Origin: Clostridia bacterium
Lineage (GTDB): Bacteria > Bacillota > Clostridia > Christensenellales > Borkfalkiaceae
Assembly: GCA_028720205.1 (NCBI GenBank)
Contig: JAQYLE010000014.1
Span: forward strand, 1-64,000
Direction: 5' to 3'
Length of the DNA: 64,000 nucleotides
Shown: one piece after another, positions 42,361-51,100 of the stretch
Position numbering within the stretch: position 1 is the stretch's first letter
Layout of the letters: every line of letters begins with the position of its first letter
Made by a program: the position numbers and the translations under genes
The notes under the pieces: generated by a model
Told to the model about the DNA's origin: nothing
Database searches by the model: none
Seen by the model: only the letters and a program-made list of their open reading frames with translations

Positions 42361-43050
42361 GATTTTTTCTCTCTGCTTGTTTTCACTTTGGTTTGCATTT
42401 TGCGTGCGTTTGGATTGCGCTTGCTTGCTTTAATTAAGGCGGTCTGATTGTAATTTGCTTGCTCATAAGTTACCTCCGAATTGATTATTTTATCTGTTTC
42501 CACGCCACGAAACGGGGGGATAACAGCTGAAAAAGAACGCGAAAAAAGTCGCTGAAATCACAACGTTTCACCGACCTTAACCGTATTTAGCAAGTTCTGT
42601 TTGCTCTATGGTGGTTAGCCATTCGATTAAGTTGTAAAGTTTATTTAATGGGTATTTCTCCTAAAAAATTGTATGACAAAATTGACCATCAACGCTATCC
42701 GTCTTTTTTCGCAAACGCTTTCACGAATAACTCCGGTTGTCAAAAATCTACTATGCCGTAAAAATGTACGACAATAAAACCCGACGAAAGCCGTTTTTAT
42801 TTCCCTTACATTAAAACGACTTCGGGTAAATAGGAAAACTTCTCTTTATCAGCGCGCGTTAGTACGCTTACAAAGCCTGCCATACTACCGCAAGCCGAAT
42901 CAAGAGAACCTATCACTAAATATATATACCCGCACTAAACAGAATCTAAACATATGTTCGTGTTTGTAATTTTATTTTATCATATAAAATAGCGAAAGTC
43001 AATAGTTTATGTCCAAAAATCTTGTATGTATGACAATTTTTTTCGACGCA
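42361..43050. other. Right end of mobile element: decayed short frames, no intact gene
   Basis: No intact gene is seen. On the minus strand a strong GGAGG site starts MSKQITIRPP (42466-42434), after which the next frame reads on as LIKASKRNPNARK and KTSREKKSTYKWA to a stop inside the oriT repeat, as if one base were lost. A second scrap (42577-42660) reads YPLNKLYNLIEWLTTIEQTE without a start. Both look like remains of small genes that preceded the relaxase. An imperfect hairpin lies at 42781-42830. Confidence 0.4.
43015..43024. repeat. Right copy of 10-bp direct repeat, candidate attachment site
   Basis: AAAAATCTTG, identical to 31128-31137, lies between the last element sequence and the tRNA-Leu terminators. 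If both copies are attachment cores the element is about 11.9 kb. Confidence 0.35.
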
Positions 43051-43052
43051 CG

Positions 43053-43084
43053 AAAAAACGGCGGGAACGTGTATTCCCGCCGTT
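43053..43084 (-). terminator. Second terminator downstream of tRNA-Leu
   Basis: AACGGCGGGAA and TTCCCGCCGTT form a perfect 11-bp stem with a six-base loop, followed on the minus strand by six T. It backs up the tRNA terminator and faces the mobile element. Confidence 0.8.
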
Positions 43085-43098
43085 AAAGTTATTTAAGC

Positions 43099-43148
43099 AA
43101 AAAAGTAAATCCGAACCATTCGCTTGTTATAAGTATCTGGTTCGGATT
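43099..43148 (-). terminator. tRNA-Leu terminator
   Basis: AATCCGAACCA and TGGTTCGGATT make a perfect 11-bp stem with a 19-base loop, ten bases after the tRNA CCA end, followed by TACTTTTTTG on the minus strand. Confidence 0.82.
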
Positions 43149-43157
43149 ATACTGACT

Positions 43158-43242
43158 TGGTGCGATCGACAGGAATTGAACCTGCATGGTGTTAGCCACA
43201 AGATCCTTAGTCTTGCGCGTCTGCCAGTTCCGCCACGATCGC
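43158..43242 (-). tRNA. tRNA-Leu, anticodon AAG
   Basis: The 85-base gene folds as a class II tRNA: acceptor GCGATCG/CGATCGC, D-arm region GGCGGAACTGGCAGACGC, anticodon stem CAAGA/TCTTG with loop CTAAGGA (anticodon AAG, reading CUU-type Leu codons), a variable arm, T-arm GCAGG-TTCAATT-CCTGT, and an encoded CCA end. The variable arm and GGTTCAAT loop agree with Leu. Its 3' end faces the mobile element, a common integration target, but its own terminators are intact beyond it. Confidence 0.95.
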
Positions 43243-43283
43243 ATATTTCTTCTTGCGTATTATTGCTTACTACGACAAATTAC

Positions 43284-43312
43284 ATTATATACTAATCCGT
43301 TTCGTTTGTCAA
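43284..43312 (-). promoter_or_regulatory. Consensus promoter of tRNA-Leu
   Basis: TTGACA (43307-43312), a 17-base spacer and TATAAT (43284-43289) match the consensus fully and lie about 42 bases before the mature tRNA 5' end. Confidence 0.88.
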
Positions 43313-43450
43313 CCTTTTTTCGTCTGCTTTTTTTAAAAATTTTTCTTTTATTTTTCTTTGCATTTTTCGCGAAAAAAACTGAAAAACAAAAAAAAGCACT
43401 ACTACCCCGTTGAATACAAATGCGTCCGCGCCGCCCGCTTTATACGGTCT

Positions 43451-44458
43451 TTATACCGGTATGGCAAGCGCGCGGAACAGCCTTTTATCTCTAAGAAGCG
43501 CCCCCGCGCCGGAAATCACCGCATATTGCGGTTCGGCGCATACATGCACGCGCATTTCAAGTTTTTTCGACAGATATTCCGCCGCGTGAAAAAGGCGCGC
43601 CGCTCCGCCGGAAAAATACAAGCCGTTTTTATTCACCGCCGCCGCGACTTCCGCAGGTAAACCCTGCAAAACGTACGCCGCGTATTCCACCGCCTTATCG
43701 AAATAAGCCGAAATGCAATCTGCGATTTCACCCGCCTGTACCGAGACGCCCGCAGGGCGGTACTGCGTAACGCTGATCCCCTCCGCAACGGCGGTACCGC
43801 GCGCCTGAGGAGAAAGCGAACCGATTTCGTTTTTCAGCCGTTCCGCCGTAAGCGCGCCGATGCGGAGCGCTTTGATTTTTTCCACCCGATACGCGATGTC
43901 CGCGTCCATATTATTGCCGCCGATATTCATCGAAAGTCCCGCGATGATTCCTTCGGAAGAGAGCACGGCTATATTCGTAACGCCCCCGCCCATATCCATA
44001 ACGAACACAGGTTCGCTATCGGAGAGCACCGCTTCCGAGCCCAGCGCGGCGAGGTACGGCGTTTCGGCAAAATACACGTTTTTCAACCGACAATCTTCGG
44101 CGAGCGAAGCGTACGCCGATTTCAATTCTTCTCCCGCGCCGCAGGGCAGGGAAAAAAGCACTTCGGTTTTTCGCAGCGCCGCCGCGGAATCGAGGTTGAC
44201 GCGCCGTAAAAATTCTTTCAGCATCTCTGCCGCAAGTCTGCCGTTTTGTATTTCCCCTTCGTACACAGGAAAGACTATTTCGGTATATTCCGTGGTTTTT
44301 CCCACCAGTTTTTTCGCTTCTTTCCCTATTGCTTTCACTTCGCCCGTAACGCCGTCCGCCGCCACGGCGGAAGGTTCCGCAAGAACGATACCGCTGCCGC
44401 CGTCCGCACGGAAAATCTTTGTTACCGAAGAACCTAAATCTATGGCAAGTTTTATCAT
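43451..44458 (-). CDS. mreB: MreB/Mbl-family actin-like cell shape protein
   Basis: MreB filaments guide cell-wall synthesis along the membrane. The 335-residue protein has the actin-fold motifs: phosphate-1 AIDLGSSVTKIF, IVLAEPSAVAAD, phosphate-2 VMDMGGGVTNIAVL and adenosine loop YFSGGAARLFHAAEYLSK. It is divergent from textbook MreB in the first loop (LGSS for LGTA) and lies next to maf rather than mreCD, so it may be an accessory paralogue. ATG 44458 overlaps the maf stop (ATGA), linking their translation. Confidence 0.82.
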   Translation of the reverse strand: MIKLAIDLGSSVTKIFRADGGSGIVLAEPSAVAADGVTGEVKAIGKEAKKLVGKTTEYTEIVFPVYEGEIQNGRLAAEMLKEFLRRVNLDSAAALRKTEVLFSLPCGAGEELKSAYASLAEDCRLKNVYFAETPYLAALGSEAVLSDSEPVFVMDMGGGVTNIAVLSSEGIIAGLSMNIGGNNMDADIAYRVEKIKALRIGALTAERLKNEIGSLSPQARGTAVAEGISVTQYRPAGVSVQAGEIADCISAYFDKAVEYAAYVLQGLPAEVAAAVNKNGLYFSGGAARLFHAAEYLSKKLEMRVHVCAEPQYAVISGAGALLRDKRLFRALAIPV

Positions 44459-45081
44459 CTTTGCGCCTCCGCCTCCGTTCGGTTTTTACTCAGGTTTGTG
44501 TTTCCGCCGATATCCGTTTCGTCTTTTCCCCGGCGGCTTAGCATACGGCATAGAAGTTCGGTGGGCAACCCCACCACGTTATCGTAACTGCCCCTGATAT
44601 ATTCTACGGGAATCCCGTCCTGTATGCCGTACGCGCCCGCCTTGTCCATCGGCGAGCCGCCCGCGACGTAGTTTTCGATGAACTCTTCCGAAAGCGCGGA
44701 AAATTTCACCCGGGTTTCGTCGTATGCCGTATCTTTTTCCCCGTTCGGAAAAATCAGACAAACGCCCGTAACAACGACGTGTTCTCTTCCGGAAAGCAGC
44801 CGCAGCATTTCTTTCGCCTGCCGCTTATCTTTCGGTTTTCCCAGAATTTTTCCGTCTATCGTCACCACCGTGTCGGCGCCGAGCACCGTTTTGCCCGCGT
44901 GTTCTTTTTTCGCGGCAATCTCCTCCGCTTTCTGTTTTGCCAAAAATTCCACCGTTTGCCGGGGCGGGAAAGAGTCGTCCGCTTTTTCCTCGCTTTTCGC
45001 AGCGTCGATTTCAAAATCGCCGACGATTTTTTTTAACAGTTCTCTGCGCCGCGGCGAAGCGCTCGCCAGTACGAATTCCAT
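44455..45081 (-). CDS. maf: Maf family nucleotide pyrophosphatase
   Basis: Maf proteins hydrolyse non-canonical nucleoside triphosphates (dTTP/UTP pyrophosphatase type) and affect septum formation. The 208-residue protein has the start motif FVLASASPRRRELLKKI (substrate-binding SxSPRR), LGADTVVTIDGKILGKP and YDNVVGLPTELL. A Lys/Asn-rich tail of about 20 residues extends past the usual end. It is co-transcribed with the mreB-like gene, a frequent pairing in Firmicutes. A 126-base G+C-rich gap separates it from the upstream phosphatase gene. Confidence 0.93.
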   Translation of the reverse strand: MEFVLASASPRRRELLKKIVGDFEIDAAKSEEKADDSFPPRQTVEFLAKQKAEEIAAKKEHAGKTVLGADTVVTIDGKILGKPKDKRQAKEMLRLLSGREHVVVTGVCLIFPNGEKDTAYDETRVKFSALSEEFIENYVAGGSPMDKAGAYGIQDGIPVEYIRGSYDNVVGLPTELLCRMLSRRGKDETDIGGNTNLSKNRTEAEAQR

Positions 45082-45207
45082 GAATTTTCCGCCTTTGCCG
45101 TTTTTCGGGCGCGTCGCGACGAATCGATAAAAAACGAAGCCGCCTCGCGGCGCGATCGCGCGCCTGAGCGGCCTTATTCCTGCGCCCGTTTTTCCGCGCC
45201 CGTAGCC

Positions 45208-46719
45208 TTAAAGTATTTCCAGATTTTTACGGAACGATTTTTTAAATTCTCCCGCGGCGGACATCGCCGAACGGATTTCCAGCGCCGCGTCGCCCGCAAG
45301 TTCCGTCTTCATAATTACGGAATCGCCCAGAACGTCGCAGGTAATTCCCGTGACCAGCCCCGCGTGCGAACGGTCGAAACTTTCGGCAATGCGCAAAAGC
45401 ACGCCGAGTTTTTTCACCGCGTCCAGATCTTCCGGAGTAACGAGATCTTTGTATTTCTGCCATTCGGCAAGATTTACGTCCTCTTTTTCATGACACCCCG
45501 CCACAAACGCCGCCAATACGATTTCTCTGTGCGTTGCGCCGCAGATCATAGAGTTCAGAATCATATACAGACTGTGTTTCTGATGCCCGTAATAATTGAC
45601 GCGCAGTCCGCAATCGTGCAAAAACGCCGCAATCTTCAATACTTTAAGATACTGCCTTGAAAACTTATGCAAAACGCGCAACTGTTTGAAAAGTTGAATG
45701 GAAAGGCGCACCACGTTTTCAACGTGCGACGGCTCTCCGCCGTAATAGAGCACCAGTGTTTCCAGCGAATAATTGAGCACGTCCGAAATAGGCTTTTCCG
45801 CCGTCATCGGAACCGCCTGATTGAACATAATGCCTTCGCGCAGTCCGTTACCGCCGATAACGAATTCTTTTACGCCCATATAATCCACAAACGATTTTAT
45901 GATGGACATCGCAGCGGGCATAATGTCCGCGCGGGAAGGCGAAAGCCCCTTGATTTTCTTGCGTTTTTCGATATCCAGCGCCTTGATTTTATCGTAAATC
46001 GAAGTGAAATCTTCTGCGGACAAACGGTAATTATGTACCGTGTCGAGCGGATATTTTTTTACGAGTTTGCTGATTTTGAAAAGGTTTCTGAACGAACCGC
46101 CCACGCCGATCATCTGCGCTTCCGGATCCACTTCCGAAAGCCAATCGATTTTTTTGAGTTGTTCGGTGAAAAATTCGTACGTATGCGCCGCCGCTTCTTC
46201 GGGCGTGCAATCCGCCGAGAACAGATCGGTAAGCGTCACCGCGCCGAACGGCAACGACGCCGAACCGATGACGTTACGGCGATTATAATAAATCACTTTC
46301 GTACTGCCGCCGCCGATCTCCAGAATCAGCCCCTTGGGGATGTCCATCGTATTGATTACGCCGCGATACACTAAAATCGCTTCTTCCTCTTCGGAAAGAA
46401 CGCGGATTTTTATGCCGCAGGTCGCCTGAATTTCGTCGAGAAACGAACGCTGGTTCTTTGCGCGCCGCACCGCCGCCGTAGCAACCGCGATGATACGGTT
46501 TACTCCCGAAGCGTCGCAAAGCCGCTTGAACATTTTCAGCGCGCGAATGGTCTCCGCCACGCGTTGCGGCTTTAAAAAGCCGTCCCTGTCCATATCCTGC
46601 CCCAAACGGACGCTCTCTTTCAGCTGATCCGTTACCATGAAATGCCCTTCTGCGAATAAATCTACGATAACCAGTCTTGCCGTGTTCGATCCCAGATCGA
46701 CGATCCCGATTCTTTCCAC
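45208..46719 (-). CDS. Ppx/GppA exopolyphosphatase-type phosphatase with HD domain
   Basis: The 503-residue protein joins an N-terminal Ppx/GppA domain (GIVDLGSNTARLVIVDL, then LILEIGGGSTKVIYYN and MIGVGGSFRNL) to a C-terminal HD-type domain (AAFLHDCGLRVNYYGHQKHS). Such proteins degrade polyphosphate or pppGpp and tune stress responses. The length is normal for the two-domain form. A promoter lies about 140 bases upstream, with a leader holding 15-bp repeats. Confidence 0.92.
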   Translation of the reverse strand: MERIGIVDLGSNTARLVIVDLFAEGHFMVTDQLKESVRLGQDMDRDGFLKPQRVAETIRALKMFKRLCDASGVNRIIAVATAAVRRAKNQRSFLDEIQATCGIKIRVLSEEEEAILVYRGVINTMDIPKGLILEIGGGSTKVIYYNRRNVIGSASLPFGAVTLTDLFSADCTPEEAAAHTYEFFTEQLKKIDWLSEVDPEAQMIGVGGSFRNLFKISKLVKKYPLDTVHNYRLSAEDFTSIYDKIKALDIEKRKKIKGLSPSRADIMPAAMSIIKSFVDYMGVKEFVIGGNGLREGIMFNQAVPMTAEKPISDVLNYSLETLVLYYGGEPSHVENVVRLSIQLFKQLRVLHKFSRQYLKVLKIAAFLHDCGLRVNYYGHQKHSLYMILNSMICGATHREIVLAAFVAGCHEKEDVNLAEWQKYKDLVTPEDLDAVKKLGVLLRIAESFDRSHAGLVTGITCDVLGDSVIMKTELAGDAALEIRSAMSAAGEFKKSFRKNLEIL

Positions 46720-46778
46720 TTTTCTACTCTGCCTTCCTTTTGCCCTGCAACGAATTATTTCCCGAAAACGTAACTTTT

Positions 46779-46816
46779 TTACGTGTTTTTCGCGTATTTC
46801 GTTACGTGTTTTTCGC
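46779..46816. repeat. 15-bp direct repeats in the phosphatase leader
   Basis: TTACGTGTTTTTCGC occurs at 46779-46793 and 46802-46816 (23-bp period), between the promoter and the start codon of the Ppx/GppA gene. Two helical-phase-like copies could bind a regulator, or arise by slippage. Confidence 0.5.
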
Positions 46817-46859
46817 TTATTTTTAAACGCGCCCGTATGCGCGCTGCTTTTTTATATTT

Positions 46860-46888
46860 ATTTTACCACATAAAGAGCGATTTGTCTA
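46860..46888 (-). promoter_or_regulatory. Promoter of the Ppx/GppA gene
   Basis: TAGACA (46883-46888), a 17-base spacer and TAAAAT (46860-46865), each 5 of 6 to consensus, give a leader of about 135 bases. The stretch 46889-47090 beyond it shows nothing recognisable. Confidence 0.7.
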
Positions 46889-47090
46889 TACCCTTTGGTA
46901 AATTTTTCACCCTTCGGGCATTTTTTCTTTTATTTTCGATATTTTTACCGCGTTTTTCTTGTGCAAATTCGTCAGCGCCCGACACTTTTTCCTTCGTATT
47001 TTCCCCCGGACTTTACGCGCCCGCGCCGAGTCGTCAGCGCATTGTTCCGGTTGTGTTCAGTCGGTTCTTCGCGGTTGAAACCGGGGTATT

Positions 47091-47468
47091 TTATCGATTG
47101 TTTTTTGACGTTTTTCCGCCGGAAGAAAGAGAAAAAAGCGCGAGAAATATTAAAAACAAACCGAACGTTTTACGCAGAAAAGGCGCAGGCAAAGCAAGCG
47201 CCGCAAACGATCCCGCCGCCGCGGCGAAAAGAGCGGGCAGAGCGGTTTGCAGCGCCATCTTTTTTTGCAGAAGTCCGTTTTTTACATGCACGTTCAAAGC
47301 GCATGCGCCCGTGGGCAAAAAGGCGAACAGATTGGCGGATTGCGCGATTTTCTGCGGCACCCCGCCGAAAAAAAGCAACAACGGAATGGTAATCGTGCCG
47401 CCGCCCATTCCCATGCCCGCGGGAACGCCGCCCAGAAAGCCAAGCAACAAATAGAGATAAAATTTCAC
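47091..47468 (-). CDS. TauE/SafE half-transporter, second half
   Basis: This 125-residue membrane protein has about four spans and the TauE/SafE signature LLLGFLGGVPAGMGMGGGTI followed by QSANLFAFLPTGA. Full TauE/SafE sulfite/sulfonate exporters are about 250 residues with two such halves in one chain. Its gene follows the other half by 15 bases, so the two products probably form a heterodimer. Export of an anion is likely; substrate unknown. Confidence 0.86.
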   Translation of the reverse strand: MKFYLYLLLGFLGGVPAGMGMGGGTITIPLLLFFGGVPQKIAQSANLFAFLPTGACALNVHVKNGLLQKKMALQTALPALFAAAAGSFAALALPAPFLRKTFGLFLIFLALFSLSSGGKTSKNNR

Positions 47469-47483
47469 TTTTTTCTTCCTCTT

Positions 47484-47861
47484 TTACGATAACAACATCC
47501 AGAATCCCGCGAAAAGTTGCAAAGCGGTAAACGTGAAAAATACGGCTTTTTCCGGCAGAAACAAAAGCAGTTTCGCCCCTAAAAATCCCCCCGCGAATCC
47601 GCCGATCGCCGTAGGCAAAGCCACGGAAAAGTCAAAACAGCCGCGTAGGGCGTACAGGATAAACGAAAGCATGGAAACGGGCAAAATTACCGCAATTGCC
47701 GTAGCGTGCGCCTCCTTTTCCTTACTCCCGAGGGCGCGCAAAAGCGGCACGGCGATCATTCCGCCGCCTCCGCCGAACAGCCCGTTTGCCGCGCCCGTCG
47801 CCGCGCCGCAAAGTATATTTTTTACAACGTTCGTTTGTTTTGTTTCCCGCGTGTTTTTCAT
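47484..47861 (-). CDS. TauE/SafE half-transporter, first half
   Basis: The 125-residue partner has the same repeat, ATGAANGLFGGGGGMIAVPL, then HATAIAVILPVSMLSFI and AIGGFAGGFLGAKLL, with about four membrane spans. Start ATG 47861 follows GGAGAG. Together with the next gene it makes one full-size transporter split in two. The two halves differ clearly in sequence, so this is a stable gene pair, not a recent frameshift. Confidence 0.86.
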   Translation of the reverse strand: MKNTRETKQTNVVKNILCGAATGAANGLFGGGGGMIAVPLLRALGSKEKEAHATAIAVILPVSMLSFILYALRGCFDFSVALPTAIGGFAGGFLGAKLLLFLPEKAVFFTFTALQLFAGFWMLLS

Positions 47862-48010
47862 TACGTTCTCTCCGATTGATCGTCGTTTTTTTCCGTTTTA
47901 TTTGTTGTTATTGTAAAATTTTTACGCCGTTTAAACGCCGATATTTTTATTTATTTTGCGTAAATTCCGTAAAAATATCACGTTTTTTGTGCGTAACTAC
48001 GGGAAAACGC

Positions 48011-48039
48011 TTGCCTGACAAACGGTTTTATGGTACAAT
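48011..48039 (+). promoter_or_regulatory. Promoter of the large surface lipoprotein gene
   Basis: TTGCCT (48011-48016), a 17-base spacer and TACAAT (48034-48039) precede a leader of about 120 bases with G+C-rich hairpins (AGCGCG/CGCGCT around 48091-48117). The preceding AT-rich bases 47862-48010 hold no gene. Confidence 0.62.
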
Positions 48040-48167
48040 AATATAGCATATCTTCGATAACGCTCGAAATATGCCCTATGCTTCCGTTGCGGAGCGCGCG
48101 AAAAAGCGTTTCGCGCTTTGCGCGTACGGCATACGGGAAAATTTTTTGACGTAAGGGTATTGTGACT

Positions 48168-51100
48168 ATGAGCAAAAACAAACGCAAAAATAAACTTCTT
48201 ACTTTGTTTTTAACCGCGTTTTTCCTTTCCGCTTCTGCGGGCACGCTGGCCGCCTGTGCGGGCAACGAGGACGCCTCCGAAGTGGATCAATCGGAAATTT
48301 CTTCCAGCCAGACCGCCGATAATTCGCGGATTAAGAACGGGGGCTTCGAATCGGATACGGCAAAAGACTCGGCGCCGATTATCACTTCGCCGAAGAGTTG
48401 GTCGAAATCCTCTCAGGTTTCCAGCAAAACGGCAAGCGGCGTCATCGATACGAAGCCCGAAGCGTGGGATTCGCTTACCAAAACGGGCAACGTTTCCCCC
48501 GCCAACGAAACGGAAGCCGCCGAAAAATGGGCGGAGATGAACGCATACGACAGATTGCAGTATATCAAGAACTGGAAAGATGCCAATTCCGGCAAAGACG
48601 TAGACGATCTGGAATTTTATACGGACAAGTACAATATTTCCGCCGACGATATTCCCGAAGCGGACGTGAACCCCGGCACGCATTACGCCGGCGGCGAGGC
48701 GGGCGCGGACAAGAATACCAGAGTGCTGATGATACACAACGCGGTTTCTTCTACTTCCGCGATCGGCGCGGCGCAGTATTACACGTCCTCTTCCACCATC
48801 ACCCTTGCCGCGGGAACAGCCGCGAAGTTTTCCGTTTGGGTAAAGACGGCGAAACTTACCTACGGCTCTGAAAATTCCGAGGCGGATAAAAACCGCGGCG
48901 CGTATATCGCCGTTTCTCAGACCGTGGGCGGAAAGAGCAAGGAACAGGTGCAGGTGAAGAACATCAACACCGAAAAAATCAATCCCGCGGGCGAAAACAA
49001 CGGCTGGGTAAAATACGAATTTTACGTAAAAGGCAGCAACTACGCCGCAAGCACGTTTACCGTAGCGCTGGGGCTGGGGCAGGGAACGAGTTCCAACCAG
49101 TTCGGCGGCGTGAACGGCTATGCGTTTTTCGACGATTTAGAATGTTCCGTAATCAGAAGTTCGGAATACGACGCTCTCGTTCCCGCAAGCGCGACGGATA
49201 TAAAACAGGTTACCGATACGGAATACGAGTTTTCCGCCGACCGCGACTGCATGAATATTTTTAAATACGCCATTAACCTCAGTTCTTCCCTGAGCGCGGG
49301 CACGTTTGCCGATTTAGGCATTACCTCTTCCGACGCACGGAAGATCGACGCGAAAAACAATGTATTCGACGACGCCGACGCCATTGATAAATACGGCATA
49401 TTCACCAAATCGGCGATCGACGCCGGAATCGATACGGAAAGCAACGAATATTTTAAAGCCGTATGGCAAAGCGATTTCGCCTCGTTCCCCTTTGCCGACG
49501 CGAGCGATTTGCTCGTACTCTTCTCCGCAAGCAAAACGGCGTACGAAGCACAGAGCGATACGATTACTCTTTCCGCAAACACCTGCGCGCTGTATTCGGT
49601 TTGGGTAAAAACTTCTAAAATCGCAAGCGGCAACACGGGCGCGGGAATAACGCTTACCGAAAAGGCAAGCATTTCCGATCCTTCCGACGACGACGCCACG
49701 GCGCTGTTATCCTCGCTTGACTCCACCACGGGCACGAAAACGGACGTGGACGGCAGCGCGGGCGCGAAAGACGAGGATATTTTCGCAGGCTGGCAACAAT
49801 GCACGCTGCTTATCGAAAACAAAACGGACTCCGATAAATATTTCTCGTTAACCTTTACCTTCGGCGCAACTGCCGACGACGCGGAAAAATCCGCCTACGG
49901 CGCGGGATACGCCATGTTTACCGGAATTGAAAGCGCAACGCTTACTTCCAAACAGGCGGAATACTATTCCACGGGTACGTACGCGGCGAAAAAGACTTTC
50001 GAAGCGGAAACCGAAGATACGGGCGCGGCGGCATTCGACGACCGCGCGGGCGACGAGGATACCGACCGTATAAAAACCGGATTCACCAACCTTTCTTCCT
50101 ATTACGGCGTAGAAGGCGGAAGTTCGTGGGTAAACAAGAACAATCACGACGAAACGAAAGTAAACGCATACGAATACGCGGGGCTGGTCAATAAGGCATA
50201 TGCAAGCGCCTATGCAGGCACGTACGCGGGCGAATCCGATCTTACCGCCTTGTTCGCCTACCCCGAAGCGTTGTTCGAAAACGCGGAAGAACCGCTGATG
50301 ATTTACAACAAAGAAGCGGGCAAGTCTTACGGATTCATCGCGAAATCTTCCACAAGCGTTTCTTCCGATTCCTATAAGACGATTTCCGTACGCGTAAAAA
50401 CGGGGAACGGCGCGAAAGCGAGCATTTACCTGGTGAACGCCGACGCCGCGGATAAAACGGCGTTTACTTTCAACACGCCCAAAGTAGCGTACTGGTACGA
50501 CAAGACGGGGAACGTTTGCGCGAAAGACCCTACCGACAGTTCTTTCAAACGCGATACGGATACGGCGTTCTTTTTGGATAAACGCGGCTTATACGTGGCT
50601 AACACCGCCTGGACGGGCTACGACGAATCCTTGATGAAAGACAAGGTATTCGCCAACCTTTCCGCGTACGAAAAAGACGCGGATAATAACAACCTGATGG
50701 TGGCGGAAGGCGGCGTTTCGTACAACTACGATTCCACCCAATGGAACAATCAGGGCGTGGACGGCATTGCGTATTATTATAAAGACGGAAAGTATTATGC
50801 GTATTCCGATCACACCACCGAAGTCACCGATTTAATGACGCTGGTTTCGGCAGGAAAACTTACGCCGAAATCGTTGACTGCGGATACGCAGGGCGAAATT
50901 GCTTTAAGCGCGGAAACCATCGACACGAACGGGCAGTGGCAAACGTTCACCTTCTACCTGCACACCGGAAACGAAGCGAAAAATTACCGCCTGGAAGTAT
51001 GGAGCGGCGTGAGAAACGGCGAGACGGAAAACGCCGCCGGAAGTTACGTTATGTTCGCCGCCGACAAGCGTTCCGATCTTACCTCCGACACCTGGAAATC

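Noticed and set aside
43026-43295. Plus-strand 89-residue frame with CDRQELNLHGVSHKILSL
   Set aside because: This is the well-known antisense translation of a tRNA gene.
46783-47454. Plus-strand frame of 223 residues opposite the TauE/SafE half gene
   Set aside because: Most of it is the complement of the transporter gene; the upstream part is low-complexity Phe-rich sequence without a ribosome site.
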